From positions 10,054,806 to 10,118,805 of the forward strand of contig JASKMD010000006.1 in NCBI GenBank assembly GCA_030144725.1: a DNA stretch of 64,000 nucleotides, written 5' to 3'. Both the position numbers and the translations under genes were made by a program. This document shows positions 1 to 12,471 of this stretch, in pieces; position 1 is the stretch's first letter, and each line of letters starts with the position of its first letter. Under the pieces are notes generated by a model. That model saw only the letters and a list, made by a program, of their open reading frames with translations, made no database searches and was not told where the DNA came from. This DNA is from Haematococcus lacustris (Eukaryota; Chlorophyta; Chlorophyceae; Chlamydomonadales; Haematococcaceae).

Positions 1-1181
1 GAGATTTGAAATGCTACTCAGTAGCATGCTGACAGCCTGTTGGCCTGCTGGCAGCTTATGCACAGTTTTTACGATGGTGCTTCATAACGTGCTAGCAACT
101 GGCATCAAGTAAAACAGCCTCCCAGGGCACCCTACAGGCGACTAACACTGACACTGTAGAAGAGGCGGGGTCTCCTGCTGCTTACCAGGAGCATAGGAAG
201 CATGCATTTTCCAGTTCTCTGAACAGGTGCTTGAAGAGCGTCTGTGCTTCTGTGGCATGCTGTCGCTGCCTAATGCTTCCTGGAAAGTAGGCTGTGCCTT
301 TGCGGCAAGGCTATGTGTGCAGCTGTCAATGCAAGCACCAGCATGGACTGGCATGTGGGCGAAGTTCTCTTGAAACAATGGCAAAACCAACAGGGCTTCC
401 CCAGAGCTTGCTAGCCCTGTTTGCAGGTCTGACAAGCTGCAGACTTGCCCTGCAGCAATAGCAATGCGCATTGTAAAGGCTGACAGGCTGGAGAATCAAC
501 GTCCCGCTCGCACCATGGGTGTTGCATCTAGCGAGGAGTGTCAGTATGTCTGCATGTGCAAGCTGGGGTTGCAAGTGTGCAAGCTGACGATGAGCTGTTT
601 CCGTCACGCTGTGTATTAATGGGCTGTATGTGGTCACGTGAGCTGCAACATTGACTATAGCGGCGCAGCTCTGGTGAGGCTCGCAGGTTTTGCTTGCGCG
701 TTGAGAGACAATAAGCGACTGCTTTGCCGCTGTGGTCCCATAAGCTCCGCAGAAAAGGATGCGTGACAGAAACCCAGTGAAGGTGCTGGTTTGCTCGTTC
801 ATTATCTGCAGGGAGGCCAAGGACTCCGCGCCACAGGAGGCTGCAGACTGGTCAAATCCCCTCACAGGGTGTTGTCAAATCGTAAAAAATGGCACACGAA
901 TGGTGTCCAGCGTCCCAGTAACAATATGACGCCAGTTCGGGCTGGCCCTCGACATCGACTCTGCAGGCTACAAGAGCCTCTTCCGTGCCGTATGATTTGA
1001 GAATCAAGAATCACGACATCGGCAACGGATGCCCGGTTAGCAGGGTGATTAATGGAACGATGGCCTGGCGGCCGACGATGCAAACTTCTCTTGACTTCTC
1101 TTGACTCGCGGGCCCATATCATCGCGGGCCCAGGCTCCCACAGCCACATTGAAAATAGTTGATGAGAAGTTCCGGAGTTTG
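1..1181. other. 5' flank of the guanylate cyclase gene, no gene recognised
   Basis: No reading frame here has recognisable motifs; the frames present are short and lack splice-compatible continuity. It presumably holds the promoter and 5' UTR of the cyclase gene that starts at 1182. No clear TATA box or other element could be assigned. Confidence 0.4.
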
Positions 1182-4100
1182 ATGTTGAACACAGGAATGA
1201 AGCGCTTTCGCGCGGCGTACAAGCGGCTGAAACGCGCTGTCAAAGGTCAAGAGATGCCTATAATTCAATTAATAGCTAAGCGGGAGGCCTTTGCGACTAC
1301 TTGTTGATGCTTGTCCTTTGCAGGCAGCAAGAAAGCCGTAGACACTTGTGTGCCCGAAGTACCATCAAGCCCATCACCCACCGCACCGACAGCAACATGT
1401 TCAATAGAAGCATCGTCACTGTCTACAACGGACTCTCCTCATCCAGACCAATGTCATGAACCAACCCTGGCAGCAAGGGTGGCAGGGTGTGCAGCAGGGG
1501 AGGCAGGGACTGCAGAAGCTGCAGGGCAGCTGCTTGACTGTGGTCCTGAGCCACTGGAACGGCTTGCTGGTGTGCCAAAGATAAGTCAGCCCTCTGCTGT
1601 CAAGAGATGTGCTGGAGCTGTTCCTGTGCTGAAAGGGAGCGCAGTAGATGTGCACTTGCGACACCCAATGGACGTGCAAGCATTGCTGAAGCAATGTGTT
1701 AGCCCCGCCCATGGCTTCTTCGGTAAGTATTTTGAGTGCAAGTATGAGTGTAGCACGGGGTGGTATGCAGCAAGGATAACATGTAGCCTGCGCATGCTTG
1801 CAGGAGAAGTACCAGTGGTGCTGCTGGCCGACCTGCAAGCCGCCCTGGAGCAGCACAGCCAAGCAGCCATGGTCACCCAGGTGGCCGCCAGTGATGCAGC
1901 TGCCCCTAGCCTCCAGCCCCCAGTACAGGACATTGAGCAGGGCATGGAGCAGCAACACCAGCGGCAGCCCCAGCCTGGGGGCACGCAACCGCATGCAGCA
2001 GCAGCAGCAAGGGGGACCCCTGGCCTGGCTGCACAGCCACACTGGGTCGCTCCTCAGGAAGCTGGTAGCCGTGCCTCCCAGCCAGCCCCCCTGATCCCCT
2101 CCCACCCCTCCTCCCGGGTTCCGTCACACAGCAGCCGTATGTCAGTGTCAGTGCTGGAGGCAGGCCTGACGGGCCCCGGGGCAGGCTCTGTGGCTACCAC
2201 GCTAGCCTCCGCCTACCCCACTACCACCTCCACCAGCAGCATCATGCAGCACTCCCACACCGCCATCCAGGAGGCCCTGCACCTGCCCAGCCTGTTTAGC
2301 ACCGGCAGCCACCAGGGCACCACACGCCGCTCCTCCACCAACAACAACCTGGCAGCCAGTGTTGCCTACCAGCAGTGGCAGAGCCAGACACTGCTGCCTG
2401 CACCGCAGCAGGCCGCAGCGATGCACCAATGGGCCATGGCTGCCGCAGCAGCTGCAGCAGCCGGGCAGCCCGGGGCAAGCGACCCAGAAAAAGGCGCAGC
2501 CGTGATCAGCAGCGGCACAGCCCTTGTGCAGGCCACTGCCAGCATCGCTGCGGCTGCAGGGGTGCACCTTACACCTGGCGACATGTGGAGGGCCGCGCCT
2601 AGCGCCCTGCTCACCGCTGCTGGGCCAGCGGGTCTGGATGCTGCGGCCCGGCACAAGCTGGGTCAGCTTGAAGCGCTGTGGACTAGTGCAAGCTCTGAGC
2701 AAGCAGGGCTGGCAGCTGCTCGCCTGTCACAGGGCCCCTCAGGCCCTCACAGCAGTCGGCAGGGTAGGCAGCAAGGCGGCATGTTGGGGGTTAGTCACAA
2801 ACGGCGCAGTCTGGACGAGCAGGGGCCACTGCATGACAAGGGCCTCAAGCTGGCTACCAGTGTGAGCGTGTCTGCTGCTCAGTCCTCCACTGCTGCTGCT
2901 GCTGCTGCCACTGGCCAGCCACTTGTCAGCTCCAAGCACAGCCTGGCCTCTTCTGTCGGTGTGCAGCCTCACATCTTTTCCTCATCCAGCTCCTCCCAGC
3001 ACACGCACAGCCAAGGGGGGGTTGGCTATGCAGGGGCAGGCCCAGCCCAAGAGCAAGGGCTAGGAATGGGGCCAGGCCAGGGGTCAGGGTTGTTGTCTGG
3101 CTCAGGGGCGAGCCCAGGTTTGAGCCGTCGCAGCCACACCACAGCTACCCCCCTGAGGCAGGCCCCGTCACGCAGCTTCACCCGCTCAGCCGCCAAGCCA
3201 TCTACTCTTGCGCGAACCAGCCACAGCCAGCTGACCTCCGCCGCCCAGGGCCCTCAACAGCACCTGGCTACCAACAGCTCGACCCCTGAGGCTGCAGGCA
3301 AGGTGCGCCACAGGCCTTCCAACTCTGCTATGGGCGCCAGGTCCACACACCGAGCGGGCTCCTTCTCACACTCACAGAAGCAGTGGGGCCAGGGTTCAAG
3401 TCTGCTTAATCACACCTCAAGCCACAGGCGCAGTACTGCAGCCAGTCCAGCCAGCAGCCTGGCAGAGCCACATGCTGACTCCAGCTTGTTCTTCGTCGAC
3501 AGCGCCGCAACCTTGAGAACCACGCACCAGCTGTTCGATCTCACGAACACCACCAAGGTCCCTCATCACAGCTCCGGCTCTGGCCCTGGCTCTTTGCCCC
3601 GACCTAGCCTGAAGGGGCAGCAGGAGGGGCAGCTGGTGGGGCAGCAGGAGGTGCAGGTGGAGAGAGCGGGACACGTCCCTGGCATCTTCAGCTCCTTGCG
3701 TGCCTCTCAGGCAGGTCAGGGTAAGAGCAGCTCAGTACTGCTGGCTGACGCCCTGGGCAGCGCCCTGGCCCTGGCCAGCCAGCTGCAGCGCACCCATCAG
3801 GGGTGGCCACTGCCGCCCCCCCAACCACCACCCATTCCTGATGCTGGCACCCCCCACCCCAGGACCCCGGCTGCACCCCAGGCTACACCCCCGGCTGCAC
3901 CCCAGGACCCCAAGCAAGAGGCCTCCACACAACAGAGCCCGGCGCTGCAGTCCAGCGACCTGTCGCCCGCCACCTCTGACCCTGCCGGCCGCGCTCAACT
4001 GTCGTCCCCCCACCTCCCCTCCCCTGCCACCAGCAGCCTCCTGCCCACCTCCTCCCGCAGCCTGCACCCCCCTGACCCAGGAGCGCTGCTGGATGCCATG

Positions 4101-7100
4101 GCCCATCAGGGCCAGCAGCCTGACCGCAGCCACTCTGGGTCAGGCAGCCACAAGTCAGCACTGTCTGCAGCCCTGGCCAAGGTACAGCCCATGCTGCTGC
4201 TGACAGCAGAGCCCCTGCCCCCCGCCAGGCGGCGCAAGCAGGCACTCACCCCCACAGGCTCCCCCGCACCCCGCCGGCCTGGCCTGCTGCCCCCCTCACT
4301 GCCCGCCGCAGTCCTGGGCACCGGGCAGCCCACCCCCAGCCATGCCAGCCAGGCCTCTTCTGGCAGCCAGGCCTGGACCCTGAGGCCCGCAGCCACCACC
4401 AGCTCCAGCAGCCTCAGCATCCTCAGCGCCCTGGGCAGCACCTTTGGCGTCCGGCTGGTGCGGCAGCCGAGCTCTGACACCGCCCCGCTCTCCCCTGCCC
4501 ACCTGGCAGCCAGGGATGCGGGAGCCTGCTCCTGGACGGTGCTGCAGCCGTCGCTGCTGGCACTGGCCGGTGCTGAGCCTGAGACAGCTGCCTTGCAGCC
4601 GCTGCATGTCAGCAGTGCAGCGCTGAGGCTGCTGGGGGTGAGCAAGGCGGAGGAGGCGGGGCAGATGGTGGAGGATGTGATGGTGCAGGACCCCAGCCTG
4701 CTGCTGCAGCTGGAGACCCTGATCAGGTGCGGGGCAGGCCAAGGTCATGCGGCAGCCCAGGCGTGAGGGCTGGAGAGGAGGGGGGGTCAGGGCACTCGCA
4801 GCAGAATAGCTAGGGCGAGGGACGCCGGGCGCACCAGGCGCTCCTTGTGCCACAGCTTGTTTCATGGATTGGGTCTGGCAGCTACCCCTCCTACCCATCT
4901 CCCCCCTCTGACTGCCACTGGTCTCGGCCCCTGCCTGCCTGCCTGCCCCTGCCTGCCTGCCCCTGCCTGCCTGCCCCTACCTGCCTGCCCGCCTGCCTGC
5001 CTGCAGTGGCCTATTCAAGGGTCACTTCACCGCCTTCTCCCATCAACTGCCCATCCCTTTGGCTGGGGCAGCCTTCGGCCCCATGGCAGGGCCCAAGCGC
5101 CGTGCCCTGTCCGGCCTGGGCAGCGCGTGGGCTGCCGCTCTTACTGCTCGCCCTCACCACAGCCGCAGTCCCTCAGGCTCAGACTGGCCTCCCTCCAGCC
5201 CTGCACACATCCAAGGCGGTGGTGGTCGCGGCGGCAACAGTGGCAGTCCCAAACGCCACACGCTGCTGTTACCTCATCAGATGTTTGTCCAGCTTGAGTT
5301 CAGCGCCTGCTATGTGGCCCTGGACCCCGGGCGCCAGGAGGCTGAGCCGGTGCTGGTCATCCTGCTGCAGCGCATGACACCGCAAGCAGCACCCCCTGCC
5401 GCCACCCCTACCCCGTTGACCCACACAGACCCTTCCCTGCCACTGCCAGCACCTTCTGCTGCCACCGTGCTCCAGCTGGGGCAGGGCAGCCAGGCAGCTG
5501 CTGGGCAGCAGGCTGCAGGGTCTGGGCCAGTGCAGGGCCCAGGGGCAGTGGGTGGCGGCAGTGGTGGCGTCCAGCTCGTGTCAGGGTCTCAGCTGTCCAG
5601 CCAGCTCACCTTCCAGCTGCAGCTCAGCCACCTGGCCCTGGCCCACGCCACCGCCATCATCACCATCATGACGCTAGACGGCCAGGTGCTGTACCAGAAT
5701 GGAAGGTGAGCACCCCACCTTGCCTGCCTGCTGCTGCCGCTGCTGGCTGGGCTGCCAACCTGGCTGCTTGACCCAATGCCCCCAGCTGCCCCAGCCCCTG
5801 CTGCAGCTGGCTGGCCGCTGCCCCTGGTGCAGGTCTGTGGAGTACCTGGGCTTCATGACCGGCCAGGCGGCAGCAGCCGGGCAGTCCCTGCATGCCCCGC
5901 ACCACCTGCTGCGCCGCATCTTCGCTGCTGACCCGCTGGCCCTGGACGCGCTGATGGTGGCCACAGGGCAGGGCCAGGTGAGGCGGGGGGTGAGGGGCCG
6001 CTGGGGGGTGGGTCAGAGCTGGGTGGCACACTATCAGCACCTGCCAGGGGGTGGGGGCAGGCTGGGAGCCTTGCTGCGGCAGAGCACTGACTGCTTTGGC
6101 TACTCAGTGTGTGACTGCTCAGCTGCAAAGCAAGCTGACCACACTGACCCTGGCCCCTGCTTGAGGCCAACAACGCATTGACCATGGTCCAACAACAGAG
6201 TCATGCTACAGCTGCAAAGCACCACCCTGAGCTTGCCTTCCAGCACTATACCCTGAGATTGTTAGGACCCTGCCTGCTGCCTGCTGCTGCCTGCTCCTGC
6301 CTGCTGCTGCCTTAGGTGTGGGCCGGCCTGGTGCGCACTCCCTCCTGCCTGCTGCCTGCCCCCCACCCTCTGAAGCCAGGGAGCTCTCACGCCTGCACCA
6401 CCGCCCGCACGCCCCCCCACAAGCCGCTGAAGCGAGATCCTCTGCTCTCCGCTGTGAATGAGGACGCTGAGGCGGAGGCAGCCTGGCTAGCGGCGGCCCT
6501 GGCCAGTGGTCGTACCACCGGTCCCCGCACCAGCCAGCCCCCTAACGCTCGCCCCCGCCACCCACGCTCCTCTCGCTCCTCTGCTGCCCCTCCCCCAGAT
6601 CTCAGTGGCGCTGTAGGCCCCTCCTGCAGCACCCACCAGCCAGCCATGTCAGCGAGCCACGCTGTCGGTGTGTCGCCAGGCCTGGCGCACCTGCCCAGCT
6701 TGCAGTCCGTGATGCATGCCAGCTACTCTGATGGTGTGGCCAGGCAGCACAGCGAGCCATCCGCCAAGCTGTCGCAGTTCTCACTCATCGCCTCCTCCCC
6801 GCAGTTTGATGTGTGTGAGGCCAGCAGCCCCGGAGCCAAGCCCAGGGCGCGACAGGGAGCAGGTGAGCAGCAGCCTTGCCTTGGTGCGTGATGACCCAGA
6901 CCTTGGACCAGGATCAGTGGTCGACTGCTACCCTGCGCTGGGTTGGCCCTGCGTTTAGTTGGCCCTGCGCTGGGTTGGTCCCGCAATGGATTTGCCCTGT
7001 GCTGCCCTGGGCATCCTTCACCTGGAGCAACAAGTGCAGCCGGTCATAGCTGAGGCAGTGTATGCAACTCCACGAGTGCAATGGCCAGGTGTGGTATGCA

Positions 7101-10100
7101 AGCTGGGAGGGTGCTTGCGGCATAGCCTGCCTGCCCCCCCTGAGCCGCCGCCGCCGCTGCTGCTGCTGCAGGGGCTTCATGGGCTGCCCGTTCGCCTTGC
7201 TCCCCCCAAACCTCAGGCCGGGTGATGAGCCAGGCAGGCTCCCTAGGCCGCCGCTCCCTGCTGCCCAACCGCCTGCTGGCGCAGCGGCCTGGACCCCCGC
7301 AGCCCTCTGCCGCCCTCATAGACCAGGAGAAGGTGAGGCTCAGCCCCGGGGGGCACAGGGGCAGAGGCGGTAGAAGCAGCAGGGGCGGCAGGGCTGAGGC
7401 CCCAACCTGTAAAGGGACTGCCTTGTCCTCCTCAGTCATCAAGGGTGCGGTCGAGGATGCTTCAACTTGATTGGAGTAGCTGAGTGAGATTACCCACAGT
7501 CAAACATGTTATTCCCCGTTGAATGAGTTTTGTTTGACTGTTAAGGGACTGGATGCTGCTAGACATGGCTGGCAGCCAAGCTGTGGCGCACTGCGGTACT
7601 GGCCCTCTCGTTGCAGCTGCCGTTCTGCTGCTCCTGCCCCCTTCGCGTCCTTTACTTGCTCCTGCACCACCCCTTCTCACCCCCCTCACCCCCGCAGGGC
7701 ATGGAGGGCATGCAACGCGCCCTGAACCTGCTGGGACGAAAGACAGGCGGCGGCCAGCCCAGCGTGGGTCCAGCCTGGCCAGGCAGCAGCCCCCCCTCCA
7801 CGCACCCCTCCCCTGGCCCCACCCACAGCCTCAGCCTGGCTAGTGTCTCACCCATCTCTGGCACCAGCCCCTGTGGCAAGGGCGTAGGACGAGAGTCTTT
7901 AGACCACGCCTCCAAAGGGCGCAGCAGTGGCCGGACAGACGCCATGCGCCGCTCTCACACAGCAGCCAACCTGGTGTCTGTCTCGCTGCCAGCACCCACC
8001 CCCACCTTGCCCACCTCCCGTCCATCCTCCTCCGCACACCCACCCCTGGGCCTGGACTGCACAGCTCAGCAGCCATTTAGCAGCAGCCAGGCCAGCCAGT
8101 CAGGGGCAGGGCAGCATCACAGCGCAGAGCAGCTGGGCAGCATGACGCCAGACAGCGCACCCCTGCCCCTAGCTGTGCCTCCAGCCAACCAAGCAGCTAC
8201 TGTTTTCCTTGCTGCTGGTGGTGGTGATGGTGGTGGTGATGGTGGTGGTGGTGGTGGTGGTGACCATGCCTTGCTGCCCATGAGGGAGGCTGATGCAGCA
8301 GCCTGGCCATACTTGCAGCCGCAGCAGCCTGCACATGAGCCCCCACCCTTCCTCAGCACTGGGCCCTTTGTGGGTGGCATCAGGGCGCAGCACGCCCCTA
8401 TGACTCAGGCTGCCAGGGCGAGCATGGAGGCAAAAGCTACCCCTGCTGGCACAAGCTCAGCAACACAGTGGAGCTCAGCCTGTACGAGGCAGCAGGGGGC
8501 CTGGCAGGGGGCAAGGGGCATGCAGCCTGACCCGCAGCGGGTGCGGCTGCAGTACGGCCAGGAGGGGCTGGGCATGGAGCTGTGTGGGCAGGAGCTGTCT
8601 GTCAGCTCAGAACTGATGTTTGATGGGGTGCCGGGGGAGAGTGAGCAGGAGGAGGAGGAGGAGGAGGAGGAGGAAGAGGAGGAAAACCACGGCAGCAGCC
8701 CTCAGGGCAAGGGTGAAGACCTGCTGCCCGATGCAGAGACCCTGGCACAGCCTTACTGCTGGTATGTGGCAAGAGCGCCTGCTGTCCCCGGCTGTAGTGC
8801 CAATGCAACCCAGCTCAGCTGCAGAGGAGGATCGTGGCTGAGCAACCACTGTTGCGACTGACACCCAGCCACTGTTTCTGTCTCTGTCCCTGTCCCTGTG
8901 AAGCCCATTGCCCCTATACCTTGTGCCATCACCGCCTCATTCCTTTTCATACCGAAAGCACCTCTTGCCATCCCCCTTTCCTGCACCCTCTGACTCTGGA
9001 CCCCGTCCCCCTCCTCTGCCTCTTGCTGCCTTGTGCCAGGCATGAGGTGCAGGCGCACCTGGTCCCTCACCCATTGGGTTTGGCGGGCAGTGGCGGTGGC
9101 TGCGCGCAGCTGCTGGTGCTGGTGCAGCATGACGTCACGCAGTACATTGAGGCGCAGCTGGAGGTCAAGAAGGTCAGACTCACTGCCACAGCAGAGCAGG
9201 GAGGGGGCGCTGCTGCTACTTCAGAGGTAGTAATGCTGCTGCTCATGTGGTGCTGCTGCTGCTGCTGTCCAGGTGCTGGATGGCTCCTGGCGGCTGCTGG
9301 AGGAGATCTTCCCGCTGCATGTCCTACAGGTCAGTGGGGCGGGCGGAGGCTTTGGGCAGCAGGATGAGGGGCAGGCAGGTGACGGGCAGGATGGCAGCTG
9401 TGGTGCGCCAGCCCACTGCCCCTGCCTCCGTCCCCTGCTGCCATGTTGCGAGGGCTTGGCTGGTGCTGACCTGATCCTGGTGCTGGGGAGGGAGGTGGTG
9501 GAGGACAGGCGGAGGGTCCTCTGGATGGGGTGGTGCACATGGCGGAGCAATGCTGCGGCTGCTGCCTGTGCTGCTGCTGAACAAGCTGCTGTCCATGCCA
9601 CTGCTGCTGCTGCTGCCACTGACCTTGCCCTTCAGACAATGACCAGCTTGGCAATGACGAGGAGCTCCTCAGCGTGTGCCCCCCCACCCCCCAACACGCT
9701 CAGCACAGGACAGGCCTCTATGCCGGCTGCAGCTGCCGCCAACCCGGAGTGGACCCAGGCAGCCAGCCAGCCCCAGCCCCTCGGGGCCCTCAACACCCTA
9801 CCTGGCCACTCACCAGACTTAGCGCAGCTGCAGCCCGAGGCCAGGCCACCCACTGCTGCACTCAGCCCTGAACTGGTTGATCCAGTGGCATCAGCCACTG
9901 AGCCCACCCAGCTCTGCCTGCCTGGTGCAGCGCCGCAGGGCGCCCTGGATGTTCCTGACTGTCAGCAGCCTGATGGCTCCCTGACAGCAACCCCGGGCGC
10001 TGCGGCTAGCCACACCCAGACCATGACCCCAATAGCAACCAGCCTAGCTGTACCTGCCACCAGCTCCTGCCAGCTCACCTGCGCCACCAGTGGCGGGCTG

Positions 10101-12471
10101 GCCCTGCAGCAGTCATCACAATCCTCTCTGTTGCCTCCTGCCTCCCACGCCTCCAGTGCCCAGCTGCACTCCTCCAGCGCTAGCCCCAGCCAGGACCACC
10201 ACCGCACAACACAAGCCCACAGCCCTGGCATCGCCCGGCTCAGCCCCGACAGCCTGGCCAGCAGCCAGCCAGGAGGAGGCAGGGCAGGGGCAGGGGTGCT
10301 GCCCCTGCGCAGGGCCTTGACCCCGTTGGCCAACAGCCCTCCTGGTAAACCCAACCAGACGGCTGACCCCAAGAGCCAACCGCTCTGCAGCCGTCTGCCC
10401 CTGAATGCGGCCCCCACCCCCTCCTCCGCCTCCTTCCTCTACACCACCAGCCCTGGCGGCAGGCCCAATCCTGGGGATGCTGCCATGCTGCGCCCCGGCC
10501 TTGGACTGCAGCGCGTCTTACCGGCGCCTGGGGCTGGGGCTGGCTCCTGGGGGGCCTCCAAAGAGCCCTCCTCAGCTAGGGCTGACCTGGACGCTGCCGC
10601 TGCCACCTCCAACAGCTCCATGGCACGCCACCACAAGGCTGTCACTGTGCTCTTCGGTGGGGAGTCGGCAGGGAATAGAGGAAGATGCAATGCTGCTTGC
10701 TGCCAGCAGTGCAACCCTGAATGGCTTTGTTGACCTGGATGGCTATGTTGGCCTGGATGGCTATGGTTGTGCCTGTGGCCAATGCCGGTGATGCCTGCTG
10801 CCAGCAGCGGGACCCTGAGTGCCTATGTTGGCATGAGGGGGCTATGGCCTGAGTGCCTATGAGCAAAATGAAAGATCCCTGATTTGCTTGGGTACCAGAC
10901 CAAACAAGATAAGCAAACCTGGGCTGGGCTGGGCTGGGCTGGGCTGGGCCGGTCTGCACCTCTGTCATCAATATCTTGCTTCCCCCGCTGCCGTTGCTTG
11001 GTCCTGATCTGCCCTGCGTTGTGGCTGCTGGCTGCAGCCGACATCCGCGGCTTCACCACCATGTGCAACACGCTGCCGCCTGAGGAGGTCATGATGTTCC
11101 TCAATGGCATGTTCACGGCCTTTGATGCGCTGGTGAGGCATTGAGGCCAAGGGGGGTGAGGGCAGCAGCAGACTGCGCCCTACGACGCCGGCTCAGCTGG
11201 GGGCACAGTGCTGCAGCCTCACACCACCACCTCCACCCTCTGACCTGACCTGACCTGACCTGACCTGACCTGACCTGGCCTGGCCTGACCTGACCTGACC
11301 TGGCCTCCTCCCCTACACAACACATCGCACGACCTCCTGCTTCCCCTGCTGCTGCTGATGATGAGTGTGCTGGTTGTTGGCTGCTGCTGCAGGTGGAGCA
11401 GCATGGCCTGTACAAGGTGAGGCCAGGCAGTGGAGGGAGCAGGGGCATGCTCACCAGGCAGAAGGACAGGCAGGCTGCAGCTTGAGATCAGCAGCCGAGG
11501 CAGCATCCCAGACAATCCCAGTCAGGCAGCCGTGTTTGCAGGATGCTTGCCAGCTTGGCTCGCCATTTGCCAAGATGATGATGTTGAAAGCGGAGCTCAC
11601 CGACCGCACTGCCCTTTGCCAGACGTTGCCTGCACCCCACCACCCCGCAGTTGCCCCTGTCGCGGCTATTGCTTTGTGTGCTGGTGCCAGCGATGTGTCG
11701 CATTGGCCGTGCAATGCAGATCGAGACCATTGGCGACGCACTGATGGTGGCAGGCGGGCTGCTGCAAGTCGGGCCAGACGGCGTGGCGCGCATCAACGAC
11801 AGCCCTGAGGGCAACACGCAGCACGCCACCAGGACGCTGGCCTTTGCCCGCGACATGCTGCGCACCGCCAACACCATCGTCATGCCGCGCGGCCAGCCTC
11901 AGGACACGGTGCAGCTGCGGGTCGGCATCCACACCGGCTCCTGCATGAGCGGCGTGGTGGGCCGCAAGATGCCACGCTTTTGCCTGTTCGGGTGAGGCGG
12001 GCACAAGGGGCAGCCAGAGGGGCAGGCGCATAGAGCCCCTTGATGTGGCTGGCAGGGGGGGGATATGCTGCTGTTGCCTCCTTTGCTGTCCACGCCTCCT
12101 TTCCCCTTCCTGCCGGTAGTGCTGATTGTGGTTGCAGTGCTGTTAGCCTGATGCTGGCTGCTGTGTTGTGTTGTGTTGTGCGCAGCGACACCATCAACAC
12201 GGCGTCGCGCATGGAGTCCACTGGCCAGGCGCAGTGCGTGCAGGTGAGCCAGGCCACCTGGCAGGCCCTGGGCCACGCCCCGGTGCTGGCTGCCGACCTG
12301 CTGCCGCCTGAGCTGGTGGGGGCAGGAGGGGAGCAGGCGGGCCCAGGCACCACCTATCATGCAGGGGTGCTCAGGGCTGAGCCGCGCTGGCGGGCCTCAG
12401 GGGGGGTGGAGGCCAAGGGCAAGGGCGTGTTGCAGACCTACGTGTGGAAGGAGCAGGGCTGGGTGCAGTGA
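1182..12471 (+). CDS. PAS-domain class III guanylate cyclase (15-exon model)
   Basis: Converts GTP to cGMP, by family inference. Exons: 1182-1245, 1324-1722, 1804-4726, 5007-5705, 5833-5977, 6316-6862, 7217-7332, 7698-8761, 9040-9172, 9273-9329, 9633-10656, 11038-11132, 11393-11416, 11720-11991, 12186-12471. All phases join, giving 2,615 residues. Order: low-complexity Ser/Ala/Gln-rich N terminus; a degenerate PAS-like segment near 1085-1260; a PAS core near 1343-1410 (IITIMTLDGQVLYQNGR, then SVEYLGF); a long insertion; its PAC-like end near 1987-2030; the linker LLEEIFP; cyclase domain about 2386-2600. Catalytic residues seen: FADIRGF and ETIGDAL (two metal Asp), the Glu of KIETIGD and the Cys of FCLFGD (guanine specificity), and Asn and Arg of NTASRMES. 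No membrane helix was noticed, so it is probably soluble. The start ATG at 1182 lies in a basic 21-codon first exon and is less certain than the rest. Confidence 0.86.
1723..1803 (+). other. 81-nt intron without stop codon (possible retained intron)
   Basis: A perfect GTAAGT donor at 1723 and a TTGCAG acceptor ending at 1803 define this intron. It is 27 codons long and stays open in the host frame, so both spliced and retained forms would be translatable. Splicing joins HGFF to GEVPVVL. Base composition is poorer in G+C than the surrounding exon, which favours a real intron. Confidence 0.6.
7437..7548 (+). repeat. Dispersed ~105-bp repeat, copy A (in a cyclase intron)
   Basis: This intronic stretch, starting CATCAAGGGTGCG and including GATGCTTCAACTTGATTGGA, is nearly identical to 14836-14940. 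The host intron (7333-7697) is otherwise CTG-rich, so the element looks inserted. It could be a short non-autonomous transposon or the tail of a larger element; no coding capacity is seen. Confidence 0.75.
8216..8684 (+). repeat. Coding microsatellites: Gly/Asp run and Glu run
   Basis: Within exon 7698-8761 a GGT/GAT array at about 8216-8266 encodes a Gly/Asp run, and a GAG array at about 8643-8684 encodes about 14 Glu. Both lie in the loop inserted inside the second PAS domain, where length variation is probably tolerated. Confidence 0.8.
10641..12430 (+). other. Cyclase catalytic domain of the guanylate cyclase gene
   Basis: The domain is spread over five exons. The junction 10656/11038 rebuilds VTVLFADIRGF, splitting the Ala codon next to the first metal-binding Asp. 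A 24-nt microexon (11393-11416) encodes VEQHGLYK, just before IETIGDALMV. The junction 11991/12186 rebuilds CLFGDTINTASRMES. Every class III residue needed for a homodimeric guanylate cyclase is present, so the domain should be active if spliced as modelled. Confidence 0.85.
11233..11302 (+). repeat. (TGACC)n intronic array
   Basis: Pentanucleotide TGACC repeats with a few TGGCC variants lie in the intron 11133-11392, just upstream of the 24-nt microexon. Each unit contains CTGAC, a good branch-point match. Confidence 0.8.
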
